From: Campylobacter pinnipediorum subsp. pinnipediorum
GTDB lineage: Bacteria > Campylobacterota > Campylobacteria > Campylobacterales > Campylobacteraceae
DNA: 64,000 bases
NCBI RefSeq assembly: GCF_002021925.1
Contig: NZ_CP012546.1
Span: 434,001 to 498,000 of the forward strand
Reading direction: 5' to 3'
Position 1 is the first letter of the stretch; the number at the start of each line of letters is the position of its first letter. A program made the translations under genes and the position numbers. Of the stretch, positions 39,345-47,981 are shown one piece after another. The notes under the pieces are model-generated. The model saw only the letters and a program-made list of their open reading frames with translations, did not search any database and was not told the DNA's origin.

Positions 39345-42300
39345 TTAAAACGCATAAGAAGCACTTACTCTAAATCCGTTTTCTGCTTTCTTATCTCTTG
39401 CTTTGTATAAATTATAATCTACTCCTAAGTTAAATTTACCAAATTGTTTAGATATGCCGGTTGATAGTATATGAGTATCTCTTCTTTTTTCTCTATCATT
39501 AAATGTAAGCTTAGCACTATCCAAGGCTCTACCAACAAGGGCTTTGTTTTTGTTAAGCTGTTTTTTGTATAAGTAGCCAAGATTAAAGCTTATATCTCTT
39601 ATATCAAATGGATTGGTTAGTTGATAATTTAATCCTAGCAATAAATTTGTATTATTGAGGTTTTGCTTAGGTAAGTTATATAAATCACCATTTATGTCTT
39701 TTATGGTTTTTCTTAAAAGCTCTACTCCAAAAAGTCCGCTAATGTTACTGCTTCCAAAGCTTATGCTATCTTTTGCATAAATAGCTGTTTGATAAGTGTT
39801 TTGCTTAAGCTTGTTACCATTTGTTGTATTGTCACCATAGATTTTTTCATTCGTAGCACTATATCCCAAACCAAAACCTACTTTAAAATCAGAGTTGTAG
39901 TAGTTTAGATTCATACCATTTTGTTTAAAGTCATTATCTGTAGTATAGTTAATCTTTGCTGAAAACTCATGTGATTGTTTTTTAGAACCATAACTAACTA
40001 TATTTATATTATCTTTTTCATTTTTGATAAATTCATAACCAAAACCATCTTGTTTATTATTTAAGGTATTAAAGCTATTTATATCATCTATCTTATTTGA
40101 TCTTTTTATGCTAGTTAGATACTCACTACCATCTAGTTTTTTAGCTAATTTTATAGCTGTTGAGCTATCACTTTGAGCTTCGGCTAATAGCTGCATAACA
40201 GAAGTATTTGTTTGTTCTAGTTTTAAAACTTCATTATTTGCAACAACTGCTGTTTCGACTTTATCTAAGTTAGGCTCTTTTTCTTTTGCTTTATCAACAG
40301 CTTTTTCTATTTTAGTTTCAACTGCGTTGTTTAATGTTACAAGATTTGTGATTGCACTTGTTCTGATAGGCGTAGAGCTTGGATTATGCCCAGCATAATC
40401 ACTAAATATTGACACAGTGTATATTTCTAAACCATCTTGATTGTGCAGTGAATTATAATAAGCTTCTGGATTTGATAAATATCCAGGAACACTTATCTTA
40501 TCAAACTTACCAGTAATTCCACTCTTGCTTGCTAGAACATCTTCAAAAATCTTACCATATTTAGATACATAGCCGGTTTTAACTCCATTTACTACTAAAT
40601 TTCCTTCTATATCTGCATACCCTTCCACCAGAAGCGGTTGGCCTAAATAAACATATAAGCTTGCTCCACTAGTTTGTCTGTAATTGCCCTTAATAAGCAT
40701 ACCAAGCCCATTAAATCGACTATTTCTATTAGTAACAGTATCATAAGAGTAGTTATGTACAAAACCATTATTTAATACATTTCCAACAACTCCAGATCCA
40801 TAAAGATGCGAATTATTATCTATATGAATTTTTGATTTCACAATTCCATCGACATTAAGGATTGCTCCATCTTTTAACCTAGTCCTTCCATTGTATGTAT
40901 TTTTACCACTTAAAGACAAGACATTATTTGTATTTCCACCTTTAATAACAAGTCCACTATCTCCATCTATATCATTGCTAAAATTAAAAACTTGTCTGTT
41001 GCTTAAGAATTTTTCATTATGACCAAAATCAACTACAAAATCTTTTTTATAAAATTTCATAGGACCTTCTATCGCTATTTGTGGTTGAACTAAGCCCCAG
41101 CCATAAACATCATCTATACCATGTTTGCCCAAGTCTTTTGCTGTTGTTAGCAAAGTTTGTTTTATATTGTCATTTGTCATAAAAGGAAAAACTGATTTAA
41201 CTAAGCCAGCAGCAGATGCAACGTATGGGGCAGCATAAGATGTTCCTTCTGCCTTAAGATATGTGTTATTGTTGTTATTGTATTGGCTTTGATATGATAA
41301 TGTTCCGCTTGCTACTAAACAAAATTCCTTAAAATCTCCACAGTTGTTTGAATATTTAGCTTTGAAACCTGTGTCAGGATCAATAGCGCCGACCATTAAA
41401 AGGCTATTGTAGAGATATTTAACCTCTTCTTTATTTTTGTTTAAATATACATAATACGGTATAAATGTTGTTTTTTCGTTGTTATCATTTCCAGTAGCTT
41501 TTATAAATAGTATATCATCTGTTTTAACAAAGTCGTTTAATTTTTTAATAACTATATCAGTATTTGACCTAACAATTGAATTATCGCCAAGTTTTTTTCT
41601 TTGAACAAATTCTAACCAAGTTTCATTATCTCTTTTTGCTTCTCCAAGATCCTCAAAACCAGTTGTCCATGTTACATCTTCCCCTTTGGTTCTAAAGTTT
41701 TTTTCAACAGGATATGCCCAAGATGCATTAATTATATTATATCCATCTTTAATAGCTTTGCTAAATTGAGTCGAATTTACCATGCTACTAAAATCTAAAT
41801 TTGACTCAAATGCATAAACCTTTCCATTATCAATAAACATACCAGGTGTTCTATTATTTATACGATCTTGTTTTCCAGCGATAGTAACAATCATCTCTTC
41901 TAAGTGAGAAGTTCCTTTTGTGCTACTAGGTTTATTATTATTGTCTGAAATTTTTTTATTTATAGTTAGTCTTTCTCGATCTTTTATAATCGACCCAGCC
42001 TCAAACCTTTTTTCCCTTTTTAATCTATCAATTGTTGAAACATTATTGGGATGCAGATAGTTGTCCGTAACTAAAATTTTACTTATGCCATTATTGATTA
42101 AACTTGATAATTTTTTAACATCATTAGCATTATCGATCAGGCTTTGATTATTAATTGCAACTTTAGCACCATTTCTTATTCTATTTAGTCTATTCCAGCT
42201 AAAAGCTTGTTCTATTTTTTGTCGGCTATTCCATTTATGAGATGTATCTAAATAACCGGTATTAAACCTAAGTTGCTCATTATCATTATGGGACGAAGCC

Positions 42301-42821
42301 AATGTCACTGGACTTGAAAAATTCGCACTTCTAAAAAAAGAATTAGAACGAAAAGCGCTTACAGTAGAATTAGGTCTAGTTTCTTTGTCTGTAATGGTAT
42401 TAATAAACCTATCGGTTATTTCAGTATGTCCCACTCTGTGATCATTTAGCTTAGTCAAGGGCTGATTTGATTTTGAGTTACTATAGTGCTCAGGCCTATC
42501 TAGTACATTTTTGATCATAGCTCTAAAAGCCTGAATTGTTGTTCTTTCCAAAACAACAGGTCCAGAGATTAGTGGATAAGCTACTCCAACCATTTCTCCA
42601 GAGTTAGAAACACTTAAAGAAGAGATAGTATTAGATGAAGTATCGTTTGTGGACCTAGAGCTAGAAGGTGTTGAACCAATACTGCTAGACGGAGCATAAT
42701 AATTAGTAGAAGTACTACTTCCTCCGCCACCGCCACCGCCACCACAACCAGCCAGCAGTATAGTTACAACGCTTGTTGCAAGTAATGTTGTTTTTGTTGT
42801 TTTCATAAATAATTTTCCCAT
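39345..42821 (-). CDS. Lipoprotein-type subtilisin-like autotransporter
   Basis: 1158 residues. Signal peptide with lipobox LLAG-Cys26 followed by eight Gly. MKTTK at residue 6 is an alternative start. The Ser-rich linker to about residue 90 precedes a subtilisin-like domain with a candidate Asp in ILVTDNYLH, the oxyanion region KATGNDNN, and the nucleophile motif GTSYAAPYVASAAG. The His region KGTSHLEEMIVTIAG is non-canonical. A passenger beta-helix follows (GLVIKGGNTNNVLSLSGKNTYNG), then a 12-strand-type beta-barrel ending SASYAF. Exported by Sec and type V secretion, like NalP. May cut surface proteins if active. Confidence 0.85.
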   Translation of the reverse strand: MGKLFMKTTKTTLLATSVVTILLAGCGGGGGGGGSSTSTNYYAPSSSIGSTPSSSRSTNDTSSNTISSLSVSNSGEMVGVAYPLISGPVVLERTTIQAFRAMIKNVLDRPEHYSNSKSNQPLTKLNDHRVGHTEITDRFINTITDKETRPNSTVSAFRSNSFFRSANFSSPVTLASSHNDNEQLRFNTGYLDTSHKWNSRQKIEQAFSWNRLNRIRNGAKVAINNQSLIDNANDVKKLSSLINNGISKILVTDNYLHPNNVSTIDRLKREKRFEAGSIIKDRERLTINKKISDNNNKPSSTKGTSHLEEMIVTIAGKQDRINNRTPGMFIDNGKVYAFESNLDFSSMVNSTQFSKAIKDGYNIINASWAYPVEKNFRTKGEDVTWTTGFEDLGEAKRDNETWLEFVQRKKLGDNSIVRSNTDIVIKKLNDFVKTDDILFIKATGNDNNEKTTFIPYYVYLNKNKEEVKYLYNSLLMVGAIDPDTGFKAKYSNNCGDFKEFCLVASGTLSYQSQYNNNNNTYLKAEGTSYAAPYVASAAGLVKSVFPFMTNDNIKQTLLTTAKDLGKHGIDDVYGWGLVQPQIAIEGPMKFYKKDFVVDFGHNEKFLSNRQVFNFSNDIDGDSGLVIKGGNTNNVLSLSGKNTYNGRTRLKDGAILNVDGIVKSKIHIDNNSHLYGSGVVGNVLNNGFVHNYSYDTVTNRNSRFNGLGMLIKGNYRQTSGASLYVYLGQPLLVEGYADIEGNLVVNGVKTGYVSKYGKIFEDVLASKSGITGKFDKISVPGYLSNPEAYYNSLHNQDGLEIYTVSIFSDYAGHNPSSTPIRTSAITNLVTLNNAVETKIEKAVDKAKEKEPNLDKVETAVVANNEVLKLEQTNTSVMQLLAEAQSDSSTAIKLAKKLDGSEYLTSIKRSNKIDDINSFNTLNNKQDGFGYEFIKNEKDNINIVSYGSKKQSHEFSAKINYTTDNDFKQNGMNLNYYNSDFKVGFGLGYSATNEKIYGDNTTNGNKLKQNTYQTAIYAKDSISFGSSNISGLFGVELLRKTIKDINGDLYNLPKQNLNNTNLLLGLNYQLTNPFDIRDISFNLGYLYKKQLNKNKALVGRALDSAKLTFNDREKRRDTHILSTGISKQFGKFNLGVDYNLYKARDKKAENGFRVSASYAF

Positions 42822-42919
42822 ATTTGTTTAAAATGATTGTGGATTATAATTACTATATTTTAATATATCAATATTTTTGTATTTAAATAATATTAAAAAA
42901 TTCATTACACAAAATCTAA

Positions 42920-43324
42920 TTATTTCTTCATATCTTCTTCTATCTTTTTACTCCTTTGACATTTTTTACTTGAAGCATTTGTATCATCAAGTATTTTGCC
43001 ATTATCTTTTACATACTCAAGCCCCCATTTATACATTTCATCTAATGTTAGTTGCAGTTTTTGACCTATAGGAGTTAGGCTGTATTCTACCTTTGGTGGT
43101 ACTTGTGCATAGACAGTTCTTGTTATTATATTTTTTTCTTCAAGTTCTTTTAGTTTTACTGTTAATGTCTTTTGTGTAATTTCACCAATATTATTGTGTA
43201 GTTCTTTAAATCTTTTTTTGCCATCTAGCAAATACCAAATAATAGCTAGTTTCCATCTATCGTTAAACACATCAAGTGTTATAGAAACCGGGCATTTGTA
43301 CTCTTTTTCATTTACTGTATACAT
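42920..43324 (-). CDS. HxlR-family transcriptional regulator
   Basis: 134 residues. Cys11-Pro12 (KCPVSITLDVFNDRWKLAIIWYLLDGKKRFKEL) and the winged helix (GEITQKTLTVKLKELEEKNIITRTVY then VEYSLTPIGQKL) define HxlR. The N-terminal Cys is the redox or electrophile sensor in YodB/CatR-type members. Divergent from the dehydrogenase/DoxX/nitroreductase operon, which it likely controls. The C-terminus has a Lys-rich tail. Confidence 0.88.
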   Translation of the reverse strand: MYTVNEKEYKCPVSITLDVFNDRWKLAIIWYLLDGKKRFKELHNNIGEITQKTLTVKLKELEEKNIITRTVYAQVPPKVEYSLTPIGQKLQLTLDEMYKWGLEYVKDNGKILDDTNASSKKCQRSKKIEEDMKK

Positions 43325-43373
43325 AATTAAAATCCTTTTAATGTAATTATTATACCATAAAATAATATTTTCT

Positions 43374-43412
43374 ATTACTTACCTAAAGTATCGTAAAAGA
43401 TATTTAAGTAAT
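43374..43412. promoter_or_regulatory. Candidate HxlR operator
   Basis: ATTACTTA (43374-43381) and TAAGTAAT (43405-43412) are inverted copies in the divergent HxlR/dehydrogenase gap. The second half touches the dehydrogenase ribosome site 2 bases before its ATG, so binding would block initiation. Confidence 0.45.
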
Positions 43413-43414
43413 AA

Positions 43415-44590
43415 ATGGATACTATGTTAAAAATAATTCATAAAAAAGGCAAAAGATTGAATTTTACTTATAAGAACCCAACTTTGATAGAGTTTGGTAA
43501 AGGAAAAATTGCAAATTTAAAAACTCTTATTCCAAAAGATAGGACTATTTTATTTTTGTATGGCGGCGGTAGTATTAAAAGAAACGGCATTTACGAACAA
43601 GTTATAAATGCATTACAAAATCACAATTTTGTTGAATTTGGTGGAGTTGAGCCAAATCCTACAAAAGAGACACTTGATAAAGCGGTGTTGTTTGCAAGGG
43701 AAAACAATGCGGACTTTATCCTAGCTGTTGGTGGCGGTTCTGTGATTGATGGAAGTAAATATATAGCTAGTGCATTTTACTATGATGGTGATGGTTGGGA
43801 TATCTTAGAAAATAAATATATACCAACAAAAGCTCTTGGTATAGGAGCTGTGCTAACACTAGCTGCTACTGGAAGTGAGTCTAATAGTGGTGCTGTTATC
43901 ACAAAAAAACAGACAAAAGAAAAAAGATTTTTCGGCTCACCTTTTACTTATCCTAGCTTTGCCGTGCTTGACCCAGATGTCTTAAAAAGTCTAGATGACA
44001 GACAAATCGTTAATGGTTTAATTGACTCTTTTGTGCATGTTTGCGAGCAGTATCTTACAATAAATCATGGATGTTTGGTTCAAGATAGATATAGTGAGGC
44101 GCTTTTGCTTTCTATACTTGAATTAATGCAGACATTTGACAAAAAAGATGACTTGTGGTATGTAAATTTAATGTGGAGTGCAAATCAAGCACTAAACGGG
44201 CTAATAGGCACTGGCGTGCCTCAAGACTGGGCTACTCATTATATCGGTCATGAGTTAAGCGGTCTTTATGGTATAGATCACGCTAGAACACTTGCTATTA
44301 TTCAGCCAAATTTGTTTAGAGAGCTGCTTGATGAAAAAAGCCAAAAGCTTTTACAAATGGGTAAAAATGTTTTTGCTATGCAAACAGATGACGCAAATAA
44401 AGTTATAGACAAGATAGAAAGCTTATATCTATCTTTAGGTGTAAATTTAAAACTTTCAAGCTATACAGATGATAAGGATGTGGCACAAAAAGTCACAGAA
44501 CTTTTGCATAAACATGGTTTTGATAGATTTGGCATAAATGGGTCTATCAACAAAGATGTGGTAGAAAAAATTATAAAAAGGTCTTTGTAA
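43415..44590 (+). CDS. Iron-containing NADPH-dependent alcohol dehydrogenase (YqhD/BDH-like)
   Basis: 391 residues. N-terminus with FTYKNPTLIEFGKGKIANL, then LYGGGSIKRNGIYEQV and VGGGSVIDGSKYIA for NADP binding. The metal ligands lie in LIDSFVHVCEQYL (Asp, His) and HYIGHELSGLYGIDHARTLAI (two His). It probably reduces reactive aldehydes. First gene of an operon with a DoxX protein and nitroreductase, so an electrophile or quinone stress role under HxlR is inferred. ATG 43424 is an alternative start. Confidence 0.88.
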   Translation: MDTMLKIIHKKGKRLNFTYKNPTLIEFGKGKIANLKTLIPKDRTILFLYGGGSIKRNGIYEQVINALQNHNFVEFGGVEPNPTKETLDKAVLFARENNADFILAVGGGSVIDGSKYIASAFYYDGDGWDILENKYIPTKALGIGAVLTLAATGSESNSGAVITKKQTKEKRFFGSPFTYPSFAVLDPDVLKSLDDRQIVNGLIDSFVHVCEQYLTINHGCLVQDRYSEALLLSILELMQTFDKKDDLWYVNLMWSANQALNGLIGTGVPQDWATHYIGHELSGLYGIDHARTLAIIQPNLFRELLDEKSQKLLQMGKNVFAMQTDDANKVIDKIESLYLSLGVNLKLSSYTDDKDVAQKVTELLHKHGFDRFGINGSINKDVVEKIIKRSL

Positions 44591-45004
44591 GTGAATAAAA
44601 TCAAACTTATCTTAGGGCAAGGGCTTAGGTTTTTGTTTGCTGTTTTTATGATTTATGCAGGATGTGGACATTTTTCAAATCCTGATTTTTACATACCATT
44701 TGTGCCTAGCTTTTTGCCTTATAAGGATTTTTTCATACTTCTTTCAGGGGTTTTTGAAGTATTGTTTGGGGTAATGCTTTTATTAAAACCAGCTATTTCA
44801 AAATACTCAGCTTTGGGAATATTTTTTATGATGATAGTGTTTTTACCTATTCATATAAATGATTTCTTGGTCGATAATCCAGCCATAGGGAGTTACAAAG
44901 CAGCTTTAATTCGCCTACCATTTCAGTTTTTATTTATAGGTTGGGCATTTTTTATGTATAAATTTTTAAAAACTAGACAAAACATTAATATAAAGGAAAA
45001 ATAA
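44591..45004 (+). CDS. DoxX-like membrane protein
   Basis: 137 residues with four membrane helices, about 9-27, 46-64, 73-91 and 108-127. GLRFLFAVFMIYAGCGHFSNPDFY is the DoxX-type opening. GTG start directly after the dehydrogenase stop and ATG overlap with the nitroreductase, so the three are coupled. Members of the family help quinone or thiol redox balance. Confidence 0.75.
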   Translation: MNKIKLILGQGLRFLFAVFMIYAGCGHFSNPDFYIPFVPSFLPYKDFFILLSGVFEVLFGVMLLLKPAISKYSALGIFFMMIVFLPIHINDFLVDNPAIGSYKAALIRLPFQFLFIGWAFFMYKFLKTRQNINIKEK

Positions 45005-45633
45005 TGCAAAACACATTTGAACAAGCAATGGATTTTAGACATGCATGCAAGGTATTTGATGAGTCAAAAAAGATAAATGACGATGATATATGTTATATAC
45101 TTGAAGCTGGTAGAAAATCACCATCTTCTTTTGGTATGGAGCTTTGGAAGTTTTTAGTTATCACAAATGAAGAGCTAAAAGCCAAAATAAGACCATTTTG
45201 CTGGGATCAGCCACAAATAACCACTTGTTCGCATTTAGTTATCTTATTGTGTGATATACAAAATGCAAGAGTAGAATCAGGCATTCCAGCACAAAGATTT
45301 GCAAGAAGTAAGAAAGATAAGCAAAAGCAAGAACTATATCTTGGTATATATGCAAACCATTTAAAAGAAACTTTAAGTACAGATGAAAAAACATATGCTT
45401 GGACTTCAAAGCAAGCTTATCTAGCCGCAGCAAATATGATGACAGCTGCTGCTGTAAAGGGTATAGATTCTTGTCCTATTGAAGGTTTTAGTAAAGAAGA
45501 AGTTGAAAAAGTTTTAGGACTTGATACTAAAAAGCAACAACTTGCTCTGGTATTGCCTTTTGGTTATAGAATAAAACCACAATCAGAACAATTAAGAAAA
45601 AAATTTGATGATGTAGTTGAGTTTATTAAATAA
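45004..45633 (+). CDS. Nitroreductase-family flavoprotein
   Basis: 209 residues. FMN-binding signs are MDFRHACKVFDESKK (basic R-x-x-K opening), AGRKSPSSFGMELWKF near 32, and MMTAAAVKGIDSCPIEGFSKEEVEKVLGL near 145-170. Uses NAD(P)H to reduce nitro compounds or quinones. Third gene of the HxlR-linked operon. Confidence 0.85.
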   Translation: MQNTFEQAMDFRHACKVFDESKKINDDDICYILEAGRKSPSSFGMELWKFLVITNEELKAKIRPFCWDQPQITTCSHLVILLCDIQNARVESGIPAQRFARSKKDKQKQELYLGIYANHLKETLSTDEKTYAWTSKQAYLAAANMMTAAAVKGIDSCPIEGFSKEEVEKVLGLDTKKQQLALVLPFGYRIKPQSEQLRKKFDDVVEFIK

Positions 45634-45726
45634 ATTTTTAATTTATGTTTTAAGTAAATTTTATTGAAATTTATTTTTGCTTGATAAAATTTCAATATAC
45701 AAAATTTCTTAACAAAGGAGAATGTT

Positions 45727-46221
45727 ATGATAGGTATTATTTATGGAACTGGAAAAGGAAGCACAGAAGCTGTTGCTAAACTTATAGCTGAAAAATTAGG
45801 TCTACCAAGTGAAGTGTTTAATATAAAAGATATAGGTGCAGATAAGATAAATAGCTATGACAAGCTTATCTTTGGAAGCTCTACAAAAGGAAAAGGCGAG
45901 CTACATGTAGATTGGGCTAAATTTGATTTTAGCAAATTAAAGCTTGATGGCAAAACAGTTGCTTGTTTTGGTCTTGGAAATGCGGTAGGGCATGCTGAAA
46001 CATTTTGTGATGCATTGGCAAAATTATATGATGCGGCAAAAGAAGCTGGTGCAAATATGATAGATGCTAGTGTAAGCACAGATGGATATAACTACAAAGA
46101 TACCATTTCTGTAAGAGATGGAAAATTTATAGGACTTGCTATTGATTCTGTAAATCAAGCTGATTTAACACCTTCAAGAGTTGATGCTTGGGTAGAAAAA
46201 ATAAAACCAAGCTTTGAATAA
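45727..46221 (+). CDS. fldA: Flavodoxin
   Basis: 164 residues, normal long-chain flavodoxin length. GIIYGTGKGSTEAVAKLIA is the FMN phosphate loop, GSSTKGKGELHVDWAKF the aromatic loop, and FGLGNAVGHAETFCDALAKLY the second flavin loop. In Campylobacterota flavodoxin takes electrons from pyruvate:acceptor oxidoreductase. Good ribosome site AAGGAG and a strong terminator. Confidence 0.93.
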   Translation: MIGIIYGTGKGSTEAVAKLIAEKLGLPSEVFNIKDIGADKINSYDKLIFGSSTKGKGELHVDWAKFDFSKLKLDGKTVACFGLGNAVGHAETFCDALAKLYDAAKEAGANMIDASVSTDGYNYKDTISVRDGKFIGLAIDSVNQADLTPSRVDAWVEKIKPSFE

Positions 46222-46225
46222 TCTT

Positions 46226-46256
46226 AAAATATCTCGTTTTTTAACGAGATATTTTT
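46226..46256. terminator. Bidirectional terminator between fldA and bioB
   Basis: AAATATCTCGTT/AACGAGATATTT stem with a TTT-type loop followed by TT, with A-runs on the other side. It can serve both convergent genes. Confidence 0.75.
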
Positions 46257-46273
46257 ATAGGCTTTTAGTTGTT

Positions 46274-47116
46274 TTAATGGCACTGTTTTAAAAAGTCAAA
46301 TCCTCGTTTTCTTAACTCTTTAATATCATCCGAAATATCTTCGCCTTTAGCTGTAAGATAATCACCTAAAACAATAGCGGCAACACCGTAATCAAATATA
46401 TCATATTGTCTTTCTTTTAGTATTTTCTCTCTACCACCAGCTAGCATTATCCTTGTTTCTGGAAGATCAGACACACTTTGTTTTATTATCTCAAATGCTT
46501 CATCTACACTAAGTTCAGGAACATCTATATCCAAACCATCGGCTTTCATAAAAAAGTTTATAGGGCTTGAGAATGGATTTAATTCTTTTAGGCTTTTTCT
46601 AAAACTTATTCTATCATCTTCGCTTTCTCCAAGCCCGTAAATTCCACCACAGCAAAGCTCAAGTCCAATCTCTTTTGCATTAAGATTTGTTAAAAACCTA
46701 TCTTCCCATGTGTGGGTAGAACATATATTTTTGAAAAAATTCTGACTTGTTTCCAAGTTGTGGTTGTAGCTAAACACGCCAGCATTTTTTAACTCTTTTA
46801 ATTGCTCTTTTGTTGCTATTCCATTACAAGCTATAAGCATCAAATCAGGAACTTCTTTTTTTACAGCTCTTGCTATACTTGCTACTTTTTCTGTTTTTTC
46901 ATCATCAAGCCCAGCTCCACTTGTTACCAAACAAAATCCAAGAGCGTGGTTTGCCCTTGCTATTTTTGCTTCACTAACAACTTGGCTTTCATCTTTTATT
47001 TTATATCTTTGAATTTTTGTTTTTGATTTTATATTTTGTGTGCAATACGCGCAATCTTCATCACACATACCACAGCTAAGAGAATTTATGGCGCATAACA
47101 TTATTTGTTTGTTCAT
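46274..47116 (-). CDS. bioB: Biotin synthase
   Basis: 280 residues, the short form typical of Campylobacter and Helicobacter. Radical SAM cluster at Cys18, 22 and 25 (CDEDCAYC), NHALGFCLVTSG, the [2Fe-2S] region Cys (NLETSQNFF and LELCCGGIYGLGES) and the late ETRIMLAGGRE Arg. It inserts sulfur into dethiobiotin. Convergent to flavodoxin, a likely electron donor. Confidence 0.93.
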   Translation of the reverse strand: MNKQIMLCAINSLSCGMCDEDCAYCTQNIKSKTKIQRYKIKDESQVVSEAKIARANHALGFCLVTSGAGLDDEKTEKVASIARAVKKEVPDLMLIACNGIATKEQLKELKNAGVFSYNHNLETSQNFFKNICSTHTWEDRFLTNLNAKEIGLELCCGGIYGLGESEDDRISFRKSLKELNPFSSPINFFMKADGLDIDVPELSVDEAFEIIKQSVSDLPETRIMLAGGREKILKERQYDIFDYGVAAIVLGDYLTAKGEDISDDIKELRKRGFDFLKQCH

Positions 47117-47272
47117 TAATAAACCTTATATAAATTATTTTATTAAATTTTAGTATAGCAAGTTATATTTAATTTGCTTTAAATTTTTTAAATTTAAATT
47201 TTAAAAATGGCGCTTTGTAACACAAATTATAAATTTATACAAAATATTTATCTTAAATTTTTGATTATTTCC

Positions 47273-47301
47273 TTGACAATTAATATTTTTTTTGATACTA
47301 T
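47273..47301 (+). promoter_or_regulatory. Sigma70 promoter of the tRNA cluster
   Basis: TTGACA (47273-47278), 17-bp spacer, TACTAT (47296-47301), about 45 bases before tRNA-Pro. Confidence 0.75.
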
Positions 47302-47345
47302 AACGCTTTTTATGAGGTAGTGGCAGATAACTCATCACAACAATA

Positions 47346-47423
47346 CGGGGTGTAGCGCAGTCTGGTTAGCGCATCTGGTTTGGGACCAGAGGGCCGAAGG
47401 TTCGAATCCTTTCACCCCGACCA
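47346..47423 (+). tRNA. tRNA-Pro (anticodon TGG)
   Basis: Acceptor CGGGGTG/CACCCCG, anticodon loop TTTGGGA with TGG at 47381-47383, T-arm GGTTCGAATCC, ends ACCA. First of five tandem tRNAs. Confidence 0.95.
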
Positions 47424-47435
47424 TGTTTTTGTATG

Positions 47436-47512
47436 GTGAGTGTAGCTCAGTCGGTTAGAGCATCAGATTGTGGTCCTGAGGGTCGTGGGTTCGATTCCCA
47501 TCACTCACCCCA
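47436..47512 (+). tRNA. tRNA-His (anticodon GTG)
   Basis: Acceptor GTGAGTG/CACTCAC with G at 47435 as the expected G-1 opposite the discriminator C. Anticodon GTG at 47470-47472, T-arm GGTTCGATTCC, ends CCCA. Confidence 0.95.
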
Positions 47513-47518
47513 TTTTGG

Positions 47519-47595
47519 GCGCTCGTAGCTCAATTGGATAGAGCGACAGACTTCGGATCTGTAGGTTATGGGTTCGACTCCTATCGGGCGCGCCA
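47519..47595 (+). tRNA. tRNA-Arg (anticodon TCG)
   Basis: Acceptor GCGCTCG pairs with CGGGCGC including one T-G pair. Anticodon loop CTTCGGA with TCG at 47553-47555. T-arm GGTTCGACTCC, ends GCCA. Confidence 0.93.
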
Positions 47596-47612
47596 CTTGT
47601 TCATGTTTATAT

Positions 47613-47689
47613 GCGCTCATAGCTCAGCTGGATAGAGCAACAGCCTTCTAAGCCGTAGGTCTCAGGTTCGAATCCTGATGGGCGTACCA
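47613..47689 (+). tRNA. tRNA-Arg (anticodon TCT)
   Basis: Acceptor GCGCTCA pairs with TGGGCGT using G-T pairs. Anticodon TCT at 47647-47649, T-arm GGTTCGAATCC, ends ACCA. Confidence 0.93.
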
Positions 47690-47700
47690 TTCTTATTGTT

Positions 47701-47785
47701 GCGGATGTGGTGAAATTGGCAGACACGCCAGACTTAGGATCTGGTGCTTCACAGCGTGGAGGTTCAAGTCCTCTCATCCGCACCA
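47701..47785 (+). tRNA. tRNA-Leu (anticodon TAG)
   Basis: Acceptor GCGGATG/CATCCGC, class II with a long variable arm, anticodon TAG at 47735-47737, T-arm GGTTCAAGTCC, ends ACCA. Last of the cluster. Confidence 0.95.
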
Positions 47786-47854
47786 CTTTTTAATATTGTA
47801 TTTCACCTTTTCTTCTTTTTTGTCTTTATTTATAATTTTAAACAAATGTATATA

Positions 47855-47876
47855 TTTTTTATTGATCAATAAAAAA
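47855..47876. promoter_or_regulatory. Perfect palindrome upstream of first hydrogenase gene
   Basis: ATTGATCAAT (47861-47870) flanked by TTTTTT and AAAAAA gives a 22-bp palindrome. It may terminate tRNA transcription (U-run after stem) or bind a regulator of the hydrogenase. It lacks the 4-base spacer of a standard FNR box. Confidence 0.4.
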
Positions 47877-47981
47877 TAATAACTATAAATGTATTTATTA
47901 TTTTTTATTAAGTATTATCAAGGTAACATGCTTTAATATAATCTTTAATAAATTTAGTAATAATAAAAATAGGGGGTTGAT

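Noticed and set aside
47861-47870. FNR box upstream of the hydrogenase
   Set aside because: The palindrome has TTGAT and ATCAA halves overlapping, not separated by four bases as an FNR site needs.
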